A stretch of 37,967 nucleotides of DNA from Pseudomonadota bacterium (GCA_021325365.1 JAJPHF010000118.1:1-37967), one strand, 5' to 3'. Positions 14,977 to 22,933 are shown, numbered from the stretch's first letter. Notes: generated by a model from the sequence alone, not told the origin. Numbers and translations: made by a program.

Positions 14977-16167
14977 ATGGCGGTCGAGCGGTACGACGGC
15001 TTCGTGGTCGCGCGCCTGCGGGGCGAGCCGTACGAGCTGGGGCTCCAGCACGGGGTAGCGCTGCGCGGGGAGATCTGGTCGCTATGGCGGGCCTGCGAGC
15101 GGCTGATCCTGAACGCCCGTGGCCGGCGCTACGGCTGGGGCCTGCGGCACGCGCTGATCGCCGTGGCGCGGCTGATGGAGCGCTACGTGCCGCCGCCACT
15201 GCGCCGCGAAATACGCGGCGTTGCCGACGGCTCGGGGCTGGCCTACGGCAACGTGCTGCTGCTCAACTGCTTCGACGACCTCATGAACAACCTGCGCATC
15301 TTCGACCGCCTGGCCGGGCGCTTCGCTTGCTCCGCCTTCGCGGTGGTCGGCTCCCGCGCCGCCGACGGCACGGTCGTCGCCGGGCGCAACCTGGACTACT
15401 GGTTTCGCAGCGACTTCGCCGCCGCCGGCTACGAGCCCACGGCCCAGTTGCAGCGCCACGTCGTCGTCCTCGTCTACGAGCCGGCGCAGGGCCAGCCGTT
15501 CGTGTCGGTCGGCTGGCCGGGCCTGGTGAACGTCGTCACGGCCCAGAACGCTGCTGGCCTCGCGCTCGCCTGCCTGACCTCGCCGGCCTGGTCCGAGCGG
15601 CCCTGGGGTACGCCGATGCCGTTCCTCTACCGCCACGTCGCCCAGCACCTGACCAGCCTCGATGCCGCCGAGGCCTACTTGCGTGCGGCGCGGCGCACCA
15701 TCGGCAACAACCTGCTGGTCGCCGCGGGTGCCGAGCGCGACGCCCGTGTCTTCGAGCTAACCGCGCGCCAGATAGCCGTGCGCGCCTCCCGGGGCGGCGT
15801 CGTGGCGGCGACCAACCAGTTCCAGGTGCCCGCGCTCGCCGCCGAGCAGAAAGGGCTGGTGACGCACAGCTCGCCCCAGCGGCTCGGGCGGCTGGACGCG
15901 CTGCTGGCCGATGGTCGCCTCGACGTGGCCGAGGCGATGGCAGTGGTCGGCGACCAGGAGTGCCTGGACCCGGCTCACGCCGAGTGCCTCTGGTCGCGCG
16001 TGCTCAACGCCGGCACTATCTACAGCACCGTCTTCGAGCCGGGCGCCGGGCGCCTCTGGGTGCGCGCCGGCGACCGCGATAGCCGCCAGTGGCAGGCCAT
16101 CGCCGTCCCCGGCGCGCGGCCCCTCGCGGCGGTCGGCGCCGCAGAGCGCGTCGAGGCGCTGGCCTGA
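14977..16167 (+). CDS. C45-type Ntn hydrolase (acyltransferase-like)
   Basis: The 396-aa protein resembles the C45 peptidase/acyl-CoA:6-APA acyltransferase group. These are made as precursors that cut themselves before a Cys, which then becomes the N-terminal nucleophile. Here the likely nucleophile is Cys118 in RFACSAFAVVG, after a helical pro-segment (GLQHGVALRGEI, NVLLLNCFDDL). Downstream come GRNLDYW, VGWPGLVNVVTAQN and NNLLVAAG, all typical of the family. Natural substrate (an amide or N-acyl compound) is unknown. ATG 14977 is preceded by AGGAGGG; TTG 14962 is an alternative. It follows coaE by 16 bases. Confidence 0.8.
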   Translation: MAVERYDGFVVARLRGEPYELGLQHGVALRGEIWSLWRACERLILNARGRRYGWGLRHALIAVARLMERYVPPPLRREIRGVADGSGLAYGNVLLLNCFDDLMNNLRIFDRLAGRFACSAFAVVGSRAADGTVVAGRNLDYWFRSDFAAAGYEPTAQLQRHVVVLVYEPAQGQPFVSVGWPGLVNVVTAQNAAGLALACLTSPAWSERPWGTPMPFLYRHVAQHLTSLDAAEAYLRAARRTIGNNLLVAAGAERDARVFELTARQIAVRASRGGVVAATNQFQVPALAAEQKGLVTHSSPQRLGRLDALLADGRLDVAEAMAVVGDQECLDPAHAECLWSRVLNAGTIYSTVFEPGAGRLWVRAGDRDSRQWQAIAVPGARPLAAVGAAERVEALA

Positions 16168-16193
16168 CGCCGAATCCGGCGCTGGAGTCCGCG

Positions 16194-16267
16194 TACTCCC
16201 TCTCCCTCTGGGAGAGGGTCGGGGTGAGGGCATGCCCCGGTGGCCCAACCGCCGCGCCGCATCGACT
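16194..16267. repeat. REP-like palindromic repeat, copy 1
   Basis: This 74-base element matches 35918-35991 without gaps at 65 of 74 positions. Its core is a palindrome, CCCTCTCCC then GGGAGAGGG, followed by GGGGTGAGGGC and a tail with GCCCAACCGCCG and CATCGACT. It lies between the C45-type gene and the next promoter. Similar elements are widespread in bacterial intergenic DNA and may affect transcript stability. Confidence 0.8.
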
Positions 16268-16314
16268 GTGATAAAGGGTTCGCCCGCGGGCCAGCCCGGC
16301 GGGTGGGCCCTTGA

Positions 16315-16343
16315 TTGACAGCCGAGCGGCCGCCGGGTAGCAT
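16315..16343 (+). promoter_or_regulatory. sigma-70-type promoter
   Basis: TTGACA (16315-16320), 17 bases, then TAGCAT (16338-16343). The start site would fall near 16350, so ATG 16347 is unlikely to be used and ATG 16383 is favoured for the following gene. Confidence 0.7.
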
Positions 16344-16382
16344 CCCATGAGACCTGGCGTAATCCGGCGACAAGGGGGCAGG

Positions 16383-17375
16383 ATGGGCGCGCTGCAACTG
16401 GTATTCGCGGGCGGCGACTACGACCGCACGCGCGCGCTGCAAGACGGCACGATCCGACCCGAAGGCATCGACCTGACGTACGTGCCGCTGGTGCCCGAGG
16501 AGATCTTCTGGCGCATGCTCCAGTACCAGGACTTCGACGTCTCCGAGCTGTCGATGTCCGCCTACATCACCTGGACCGCGCGCGGCGACTGCCCGTTCGT
16601 CGCCATCCCGGCGTTCCTGTCGCGCACCTTCCGCCACGGCTGCATCTTCATCAACGCGAACGCCGGCATCCGCGAGCCGGCCGACCTGCGCGGCCGGCGG
16701 ATCGGCGTGCCCGACTACCACATGACGGCCGCGCTGTGGATCCGCGGCATGCTGGAGCACGAGTACGGCGTGCGCGCGGCCGATGTGGAATGGTTCCAGG
16801 GAGGCTTGCAGGAGCCGGGTCGCAAGGAGCGTGTAGAGTACCACCTGCCGCCCGAGATTCGCCTGACCGTCATCCCCCAGGACCAGACGCTCGACGCCCT
16901 GCTCGTGGCCGGCGAGATCGACGCCGTGTTCACGGCGCGCATGCCGCCCAGCTTCCACCACGGCGACCCGCGCGTGACGCGGCTCTTCCCCGACTACAAG
17001 AGCGCCGAGCGCGCCTACTTCGCCAAGACGGGGCTGTTCCCGATCATGCACTGCGTGGCGATTCGTCGCCCCATCTACGAGGCGCACCCCTGGATCGCGC
17101 CGAACCTCATGAAAGCGCTGGACGAGAGCAAGCGCCGGGCGCAGGAGCTAGCCTACGACTTCAACGCCCTGCGCTACACGCTGCCGTGGCTGATCCCCGA
17201 CCTGGAAGAGACGATGCGCGTGATGGGCGCCGACCCGTGGCCCTACGGCGTCACGCCGAACCGCCCGGCGCTCGAAGCGATGTGCGCCTACGCCCAGGAG
17301 CAGGGGCTCACGGCGCGGCGGGTCGCGGTCGAGGAGCTGTTCGCGCCGAACACCGCCGAGATGTTCCGCGTCTAG
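16383..17375 (+). CDS. 4,5-dihydroxyphthalate decarboxylase-like / substrate-binding fold protein
   Basis: The 330-aa protein has the type-2 periplasmic-binding fold: LQLVFAGGDYDRTRAL at the start, FDVSELSMSAYITW, then PADLRGRRIGVPDYHMTAALWIRGML and LVAGEIDAVFTARMP. This combination matches the 4,5-dihydroxyphthalate decarboxylase family. There is no signal peptide and no ABC permease or ATPase nearby, so a cytoplasmic enzyme or sensor is more likely than a transport receptor. The actual substrate is unknown. ATG 16383 follows GGGGGCAGG and lies downstream of a good promoter. A long inverted repeat follows the stop. Confidence 0.72.
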   Translation: MGALQLVFAGGDYDRTRALQDGTIRPEGIDLTYVPLVPEEIFWRMLQYQDFDVSELSMSAYITWTARGDCPFVAIPAFLSRTFRHGCIFINANAGIREPADLRGRRIGVPDYHMTAALWIRGMLEHEYGVRAADVEWFQGGLQEPGRKERVEYHLPPEIRLTVIPQDQTLDALLVAGEIDAVFTARMPPSFHHGDPRVTRLFPDYKSAERAYFAKTGLFPIMHCVAIRRPIYEAHPWIAPNLMKALDESKRRAQELAYDFNALRYTLPWLIPDLEETMRVMGADPWPYGVTPNRPALEAMCAYAQEQGLTARRVAVEELFAPNTAEMFRV

Positions 17376-17447
17376 CCCGCCGGTCGCCCCGCCCTCACTG
17401 GCATGCCACGTGCGATCCTGCCACCTCAGGACCGTTCCTAAACTCGT

Positions 17448-17502
17448 TGGCCGGGCGGGTGTGGTCGTTTGACCGAGTCAGACCGCCACACCCGCCCGGC
17501 CA
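17448..17502. terminator. 17-bp inverted repeat between genes
   Basis: Positions 17448-17464 and 17486-17502 are exact reverse complements with a 21-base loop. The repeat is 73 bases after the stop of the preceding gene and 30 bases before the mscL start. It may terminate the first transcript or control mscL. Confidence 0.6.
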
Positions 17503-17531
17503 CCTACTGAGGCCCCGGTCGGAGGGATGGC

Positions 17532-18110
17532 ATGTCGCGGATGGCGCACTACCTGGATCAGCCGACGGCCGTGCTGCACGGCGCGGGCAAGGAGTTAGGC
17601 GGCTTCAAGAAGTTCATCCTGCGGGGCAACGTCGTCGATCTGGCGGTCGGCGTCGTGATCGGCGCGGCCTTCAACGGCGTCGTGCAGGCGTTGGTGAAGG
17701 ATTTCATTACGCCGCTGATCGGCCTGTTCGGGGGCAACCCGGACGCCTCCAACCTGGTGCTGACCGTTGGCCGGGCCCGCTTCCCGCTCGGCGACTTCCT
17801 GAACGCGCTGATCTCGTTCTTGCTGATCGCGCTGGTCGTCTACTTCCTGATCGTGCTGCCGGTCAACAAGCTCATGGACCGCTACCGGCCCGCGCCCCAG
17901 CCCGCCCCCACGAAGGACTGCCCCGAGTGTACGACGAAGATTCCGAAGGCGGCGCGGCGCTGCCCCCAGTGTACGGCCCAGCTCGAGGCACCCTCGCCGG
18001 AAGTCGCCGAGGCGATGCGGCAGGCCGCCGCGCCCTCCGGCGCCGACCTCGCCGACGAGGCCGCCCGCGTGCTCTCGGACCGTCTTCAGGGCAAACCGAG
18101 CGCGAGTTAA
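17532..18110 (+). CDS. mscL: MscL mechanosensitive channel with zinc-ribbon tail
   Basis: Residues of about 22-118 are MscL: FKKFILRGNVVDLAVGVVIGAAF (first membrane helix), VKDFITPLIGLF, a short extracellular loop and the second helix FLNALISFLLIALVVYFLIVLP. MscL opens under membrane tension to release solutes in osmotic downshock. After the second helix a zinc ribbon appears (Cys130, Cys133, Cys144, Cys147: CPEC...CPQC), then an Ala/Glu-rich tail to residue 192. Standard MscL is about 130-150 aa. GGAGGG precedes the ATG by five bases. Confidence 0.93.
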   Translation: MSRMAHYLDQPTAVLHGAGKELGGFKKFILRGNVVDLAVGVVIGAAFNGVVQALVKDFITPLIGLFGGNPDASNLVLTVGRARFPLGDFLNALISFLLIALVVYFLIVLPVNKLMDRYRPAPQPAPTKDCPECTTKIPKAARRCPQCTAQLEAPSPEVAEAMRQAAAPSGADLADEAARVLSDRLQGKPSAS

Positions 18111-18123
18111 GCGCTGGCCCAGC

Positions 18124-18160
18124 ACGGTGGGCAGTCTGGCTGCGCCAAACTACCCACCGT
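18124..18160. terminator. hairpin after mscL
   Basis: Positions 18124-18140 and 18144-18160 form a 17-bp stem with two C/A mismatches and a three-base loop. It lies between the convergent ends of mscL and the small XdhC-domain gene and could serve both. The inner part (GGC-TGC-GCCAAAC) resembles the glnA hairpin. Confidence 0.55.
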
Positions 18161-18173
18161 CCCACGAAACCCG

Positions 18174-18497
18174 CTAGACCGGCTCGATGAAGACCTGCAT
18201 GATGCCGCCGCAGACGTCGCCGCTCTCGCCGGCCTCGTCGGCGGTGAGGTCCACGTTGAGGATGCGCGGCTGGCCGTCCTGGATCACTTTCACGGCCTCG
18301 TGGAAGACGTCCTGCTCGCCGCAGCCGCCGCCGATTGTGCCGAACGGCCGGCCGTCGGGCAGGACCAGCATCTTCGCGCCCACCTTGCGCGGCGTGGAGC
18401 CCTTGGTCATGATGATGGTCGCCAGCGCGCGCCGGCCCTCCGGCGACGGCTGCTGGATCATCTCGTAGATCTCCTTCATCTGGTCGGTGGCGATCAT
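18174..18497 (-). CDS. stand-alone XdhC/CoxI N-terminal domain
   Basis: The 107-aa protein consists only of the XdhC_CoxI domain: ATIIMTKGSTPRKVGAKMLV, then GTIGGGCGEQD with Cys59, then DVCGGIMQVFIEPV. XdhC proteins bind molybdenum cofactor, protect it and help insert it into molybdenum hydroxylases. Here the usual C-terminal Rossmann domain is missing, while the gene at 19432-20253 has that domain but a degenerate N-terminal motif, so the two may act together. The start is ATG 18497 after GAGGAG. It is the last gene of the minus-strand cluster, 101 bases after yqeB. Confidence 0.87.
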   Translation of the reverse strand: MIATDQMKEIYEMIQQPSPEGRRALATIIMTKGSTPRKVGAKMLVLPDGRPFGTIGGGCGEQDVFHEAVKVIQDGQPRILNVDLTADEAGESGDVCGGIMQVFIEPV

Positions 18498-18598
18498 ATC
18501 ATGCTCCTCGCGAGCGCCCGCCTGGCGCGGGCTGCCCGGTGGCTCCGCACGGCGCGTGGCGACGCGCCAGGGCCGCGTGGGCAATGCCGCGACGCGCC

Positions 18599-19435
18599 TC
18601 AGCCGACGGGCCTGAACAAATTGTACAACTGAGACGGGCAGCGACGGCGGACGAGGTAGAAGACCGCTTCGAGCGCTCCGCCCCCCACCGCCAGGGACTT
18701 GTCGGAGACAGTGAAGCAGTGGGCACGCTCCGCCCGCGGGTCCACGTCGCCCACCTTCATGCCCGCGCTCACAGCGATGCCCTCCCGCAGCAGACCCCGC
18801 AGCGTGCCCTGGATCGTCGCCTGCACCGGCTGGTCGCCCACCCAGGCGACCGTGTCGCCCGGCCCGACCTGCGCGCCAATCGGCGCCGGCTCGACCAGCC
18901 GCCCATCGGCCGGCGCCCGCAGCACCCGCTCGCGCGTGTAGCCGCCGATGTTGCCCGGCACGCCGGTGTCCGCCTCCGCCGGACCGTCCAGAATCACGCG
19001 GCCCAGGTAATGGCCCCGCTGCGTCTCGATCACCGCGTGTACGTCCCGCCCCGCCACGAACCCCGGCCCGAGCGCGATCGTCACCGGCGCGTCGTCGATG
19101 CGCGTGCCCAGGTTCCGCTTCGCCATGATGCCGTCCACGACTACCGTCGGGCGCAGCGCGCCCACCACCGCGGCTTCGGGGTCGACCAGCACCGGGATGA
19201 TCTCGGGATCGAGCGCCGCGGCCTCCGCCAGGTCCGCGCAGCGCCGCGCCCGCACGTCCTCGACGGTCGTCTCGCCGGCGAACACCGCCTCCGCGAACGC
19301 CACCGAGCGGCGCACCACCGTTGGCGCCGCGATCTCGGTCATCAGCAGCCGCAGGCCGGCGCGGTGCAGGCGCAGCGCCACGCCCGTCGCCATGTCGCCC
19401 GCGCCTTTGACGACGGTCAGGCCCTCGCCGGTCAC
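18599..19435 (-). CDS. yqeB: YqeB/EF2563-type selenium-dependent molybdenum hydroxylase accessory protein
   Basis: The 278-aa protein begins VVKGAGDMATGVALRLHRAG, continues with a TEIAAPTVVRR..AFAEAV block, VDGIMAKRNLGT and GPGFVAGRDVHAVIET, and ends with a lipoyl-like segment (VLRAPADGRL...GDTVAWVG). This is the family found by comparative genomics beside selD and labile-selenium molybdenum hydroxylases. Its exact reaction is not established. The GTG start overlaps the stop of the preceding XdhC-like gene as GTGA, so translation is probably coupled. Confidence 0.87.
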   Translation of the reverse strand: MTGEGLTVVKGAGDMATGVALRLHRAGLRLLMTEIAAPTVVRRSVAFAEAVFAGETTVEDVRARRCADLAEAAALDPEIIPVLVDPEAAVVGALRPTVVVDGIMAKRNLGTRIDDAPVTIALGPGFVAGRDVHAVIETQRGHYLGRVILDGPAEADTGVPGNIGGYTRERVLRAPADGRLVEPAPIGAQVGPGDTVAWVGDQPVQATIQGTLRGLLREGIAVSAGMKVGDVDPRAERAHCFTVSDKSLAVGGGALEAVFYLVRRRCPSQLYNLFRPVG

Positions 19436-20253
19436 CGGCTGAGCCTCAGCTCACGGTTCCGCGCGACCTCGGACATCGGCAGGCCGCGCCCGCCACGCCG
19501 CACCGCGATGATCTCGGCCATGATGCTGACCGCGATCTCCTCGGGCGTCTCGGCCCCGATCTCCAGGCCGATCGGCGCGTGGACGCGGTCCACCTTGGCC
19601 GGGTCGAAGCCCACCGCGGCCAGGTTGTCGCGCACCGCCTGGACGCGCCGCCGGCTGCCGATCATGCCGATGTACGCCGCCGGCGACTCGGCCACCTCCA
19701 TCAGCGCTTCCTCGTCGTACTGGTGGCCGCGCGTGATGATGACGATGTAGGTAGCGCGCGTGATCTTCAGGCTGGCCAGGCTGGGGCCGAAATCGGCCGC
19801 CAGGACCTGGTCGGCGTCGGGGAAGCGCTCGCGGTTGGCGAACTTCTCGCGGTCGTCCAGCACGATGACCTCGAACGACAGCATCTTCCCCATCTGCGCC
19901 AGCGGCACGGCGATGTGGCCCGCCCCGACGAGGACCAGCGTCGGCTGCGGCTCCACCACCTCCAGGAAGACGTCGGCCGCGTGCGCGTTCGACGCGGCGC
20001 CGTTGCCCGGGCTGTAGCTGGCGACACGCGACTTGCGGTCGTCCATCGCGACCAGCGCGTCGGCCGTCACGCGGGCATCCAGGTCGGCATCGCCCAGCGA
20101 GCCGGTCACCTGGCGGTTCTCGTCCACCAGCAGCTTCTGGCCGACGCTCGTGGGCGCCCCCGCCTCGGCCCGCACGACGGTCGCCAGGACGAGCATGCGC
20201 TTGTCGTCGATCGCGGCCAGTAGCTCGCGGTTCACGACCTCGTTGTCGGTCAC
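19432..20253 (-). CDS. xdhC: XdhC family protein, Rossmann-containing, degenerate N-terminus
   Basis: The 273-aa protein has an XdhC-like N-terminal domain and a C-terminal Rossmann domain beginning LVLVGAGHIAVPLAQ (about 106-120), followed by VIVLDDREKFANRERFP and IGMIGSRRR. Such proteins bind molybdenum cofactor and load it into xanthine dehydrogenase or CO dehydrogenase. The usual G-x-GGGC motif reads GSLGDADLD (51-59) here, without Cys. The intact motif is on the small protein at 18174. GTG 20253 is preceded by the strong site GGGGGAGGTGA. The stop overlaps yqeB and the upstream gene ends 4 bases earlier. Confidence 0.88.
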   Translation of the reverse strand: MTDNEVVNRELLAAIDDKRMLVLATVVRAEAGAPTSVGQKLLVDENRQVTGSLGDADLDARVTADALVAMDDRKSRVASYSPGNGAASNAHAADVFLEVVEPQPTLVLVGAGHIAVPLAQMGKMLSFEVIVLDDREKFANRERFPDADQVLAADFGPSLASLKITRATYIVIITRGHQYDEEALMEVAESPAAYIGMIGSRRRVQAVRDNLAAVGFDPAKVDRVHAPIGLEIGAETPEEIAVSIMAEIIAVRRGGRGLPMSEVARNRELRLSR

Positions 20254-20257
20254 GGGC

Positions 20258-20884
20258 TCACCTCCCCCGGAATGTTGCGGCTGGCGCGTCGCCCGCCTCG
20301 CCGGCGACCAGCGCGCCGTAGGCCTCCCACGTGTCCACGTCCTGAAGCACGCCCGCGTTCGCCACGGGCAGCAGCTCAACCTCGGCCGCGTGCGCCCGCA
20401 GGACCGGCCGCCCCCCCTCATCCCCCTCCGCCCGCGCCAGCTCCGGCAGTAGCCGCGCCGCGAACAGCACTGGGTTGCCCGGCCGTCCCTCGTAGGTGGG
20501 TCGCACGATCGGCGCCCCGCGCGCCCGCCAGGCCGCAACCAGCGCGCGGATGAGCGGCGCATCGACGCGGGGCATGTCCACCAACAACGTTACCACCGCC
20601 GCGGCGTCCGCGGGCAGGGCCGCCAGCCCCGCCCGCAGCGACGTGCTCTGCCCCTCGGCGTAGCGCGGGTTCTCGACCACCACGACCGGCAGGCCCGCCA
20701 GCTCGCGCCGCATCGCGTCCGCCGCGGCGCCGATCACGACGACCAACGGCTCCAGCCCCGCCGCCAGCCCCGTCTCCGCCGCGTGCCGTAGCAGCGTGCG
20801 CCCCCGGTACGGCAGCAGCTGCTTTGGCTGCCCCAACCGGCTGGAGGTCCCCGCCGCCAGCAGCAGCCCTGCGACGGCGCTCAT
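20258..20884 (-). CDS. mocA: MocA-type molybdenum cofactor nucleotidyltransferase
   Basis: The 208-aa protein has the nucleotidyltransferase signature LLLAAGTSSRLGQPKQLLP (7-25), then VVVENPRYAEGQSTSLRAGL, LLVDMPRVDAPLI and GRPGNPVLFAARL. This matches MocA/MobA-like enzymes, which attach CMP (or GMP) to molybdopterin to make the dinucleotide cofactor used by xanthine dehydrogenase/CO dehydrogenase-type enzymes. Cytidylyl specificity is inferred from context. The ATG overlaps the yqeC stop as ATGA, and GGAAGG lies upstream. It forms an unbroken operon with yqeC and xdhC. Confidence 0.88.
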   Translation of the reverse strand: MSAVAGLLLAAGTSSRLGQPKQLLPYRGRTLLRHAAETGLAAGLEPLVVVIGAAADAMRRELAGLPVVVVENPRYAEGQSTSLRAGLAALPADAAAVVTLLVDMPRVDAPLIRALVAAWRARGAPIVRPTYEGRPGNPVLFAARLLPELARAEGDEGGRPVLRAHAAEVELLPVANAGVLQDVDTWEAYGALVAGEAGDAPAATFRGR

Positions 20885-21675
20885 CGTCCTTCCTCGGCGC
20901 CCGTGGCAGCCGGCAGGGCCTCGACCACCGCCACGACCGGCGGCTCGCCAGCCAGCCGCGCCAGCACCACCCGGCGCGCGCCCCACTGGACCAGCGCCTC
21001 GGCCAACGCCCAGCCAGCCGCCTCGGCCTCAGGCGTGTCCACCTTGTTCACGAGCGGCACGATCTCCGCCGCGGGCGGCGCCCCCTTGACGTTGCCGCGC
21101 GGGTCCAGCATCACCCGCGCGATGGCCGCCGGCCCGAGCGCCGCGCCCGGCGCCAACCCCGTAAGCGCCGCAATCTCGGCCACCCGATGCGCGTGCTCGT
21201 CGTCCAGCGCGGCGCCCACCGCATCCACCCCCGCGACCGGCACGACGAGCGCGGCACTCGGCGGGATGACCGGCTCGTGGACGCGCGGCGCCGTGAGCGG
21301 CTTCCCCGCCGCCCCATCCGCCTCGACCAGCACCCGGTCCGCCGCGCGCCGCAGCCCCGCCACCCACTCGGGCGGCACGCCCTGCAGCTTCCCCTCGGGC
21401 GTCACCGCCGTGCCCAGCGCTCGCACGCCGCGCGCCCAACCGGCGCGCAGCCGCTCGCACGCGCCATCCGGGTCGTCGGCCAGCACCAGCGCGGCCTCGT
21501 CGGGACGGGGCACCCAGATCTTCGTCGTCGTCGTGACCAGGACGCGCTCGGCGGCCAGCTCGCGCGCCAGGCGGAACATGGCAGTGGTCTTGCCGCCGCC
21601 GCCCGTGAAGGCCACGACCCGGCGGTCGCGCACGCCGAGCGCCTCGCTTAGCGTCGCCGCACCCTCCAGGCGCAT
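20881..21675 (-). CDS. yqeC: YqeC-type selenium cofactor biosynthesis protein
   Basis: The 264-aa protein has a Walker A motif FTGGGGKTT (23-31), a TTTTKIWVP block, VLVEADGAAGKPLTAP and a C-terminal NKVDTPEAE motif like that of G-domain proteins. These are the marks of YqeC, a P-loop protein predicted to take part in the selenium-dependent molybdenum hydroxylase pathway together with YqeB. Its chemistry is unproven. It starts 13 bases after the VWA gene and overlaps mocA. No selD is in the window. Confidence 0.85.
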   Translation of the reverse strand: MRLEGAATLSEALGVRDRRVVAFTGGGGKTTAMFRLARELAAERVLVTTTTKIWVPRPDEAALVLADDPDGACERLRAGWARGVRALGTAVTPEGKLQGVPPEWVAGLRRAADRVLVEADGAAGKPLTAPRVHEPVIPPSAALVVPVAGVDAVGAALDDEHAHRVAEIAALTGLAPGAALGPAAIARVMLDPRGNVKGAPPAAEIVPLVNKVDTPEAEAAGWALAEALVQWGARRVVLARLAGEPPVVAVVEALPAATGAEEGR

Positions 21676-21688
21676 GGCCGATCAGCCT

Positions 21689-22933
21689 CTAGCTCGCCTT
21701 GAGGTGCTGCTCTAGCTCCAGCAGGCTGGACAGGTTGTGCGCCGAGGCGAACACGTCCACGTACGGCAGCGCCGTGCTCATGCCCTTGCACAGCGGCTGG
21801 TAGCCCGGGCTGGCCTTCAGCGGGTTCAGCCAGATCACCCGCGCCGCCCGCCGGCTCAGCTCGTCCATCTGCTCGCCCAGCAGCTGCGCCTCGCCGGTGT
21901 CCCAACCGTCGCTCAGGATCAGGATCACCGTGCGGCGGTCCACCATGCTGCGGGCGTACAGGTCGTTGAACGTCTTGAGGCTCTGGCCGATGCGCGTGCC
22001 GCCCGACCAGTCCAGCACCTCGTGGCTGATCGTCTCCAGCGCCTCGTAGATGTCCTCGCGCTCGAAGTAGTCGGTCACCCGCGTGAGCTGCGTGCTGAAG
22101 ACGAACGACTCCACGTCGGCGAATGTGTGCTGCACGGCGTAGATGAACTGCAGCAGGAAGCGGCTGTAGATGTCCATCGAGCCGCTCACGTCGCAGAGCA
22201 GCACTAGCTTGGTCTTCGCGATCTTGCGCTTCTTGCGCGCCAATTCCAGCGGGTCGCCGCCGTACTTCACGTTGCGGCGCATCGAGCGGCGCAGGTCGAT
22301 CAGGTGGCCGCGGTGCGTGGTCTTCTGGCGGCGACTCAGCCGCATCGCCATCTTCCGCGCCAGCTTCGCCGTCAGGCGAACGATCTGCTCCAGCTCCTCC
22401 GACTGGAAGCTGCTGAAGTCCTTGCCGCGCAGGATCTGCTCGGCGCTGTAGCCGGGCACCTCCTGCTCGTCCTCCGACGACTCGGCCTCGTTCCAGTCCT
22501 CCAGCGTCACGTCGGCCGGCCCGTCGCTCTCCATCTCGGGGCCTTCGGGACCATCCTCGGGCTCGGACTCGGCGCTCTCGTCGGCCTCGTCCTCCGGCGC
22601 CGTGGGCACGTAGCGCCAGAACTCGCCAAACACCTGGTCGAAGGTCGGAAGGTCCTCGGCCCGCGAGGTAAATACGGTGCGCAGGGCGAGGTAGAACTCG
22701 CGGCGGTCGCCCATGTCGATGTGTTCGAGCGCGCGCAGGCCGTCCACCGCCTCGTCGGGCGTCACTAGCATGCCCGCGCTCTGCAGGCGCCGCGCGAACT
22801 GCACGAGGTTCTGGAGCAGGTCGCCGTGGCTCGCCCGCACCGGCGCGGGCGCCGCCGGCTGCTCGGGCGCCGTGGTTACAACTCGGCGGGCGACAGCTCC
22901 TTCTGAAGCCGTTGAGCGATTGCTGTACTGCAT
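21689..22933 (-). CDS. CoxE-like VWA-domain protein
   Basis: The predicted 414-aa protein has a helical N-terminal part (LVQFARRLQSAGMLVTPDEAVDGLRAL), a long acidic stretch (about 112-160), then RRQKTTHRGHLIDLRRSMRRNVKYGG and a VWA domain with MIDAS residues D248-S250-S252 in CDVSGSMD. This matches CoxE, which works with the AAA+ protein CoxD to mature the copper-molybdenum site of aerobic CO dehydrogenase; similar pairs serve other Mo hydroxylases. ATG 22933 would overlap the MoxR gene by 58 bases; GTG near 22840 is a shorter alternative. Confidence 0.85.
   Translation of the reverse strand: MQYSNRSTASEGAVARRVVTTAPEQPAAPAPVRASHGDLLQNLVQFARRLQSAGMLVTPDEAVDGLRALEHIDMGDRREFYLALRTVFTSRAEDLPTFDQVFGEFWRYVPTAPEDEADESAESEPEDGPEGPEMESDGPADVTLEDWNEAESSEDEQEVPGYSAEQILRGKDFSSFQSEELEQIVRLTAKLARKMAMRLSRRQKTTHRGHLIDLRRSMRRNVKYGGDPLELARKKRKIAKTKLVLLCDVSGSMDIYSRFLLQFIYAVQHTFADVESFVFSTQLTRVTDYFEREDIYEALETISHEVLDWSGGTRIGQSLKTFNDLYARSMVDRRTVILILSDGWDTGEAQLLGEQMDELSRRAARVIWLNPLKASPGYQPLCKGMSTALPYVDVFASAHNLSSLLELEQHLKAS

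Noticed and set aside
18599..18640. AT-rich palindrome TTGTACAA as an operator
   Set aside because: It lies inside the last codons of yqeB, so coding sequence explains it.
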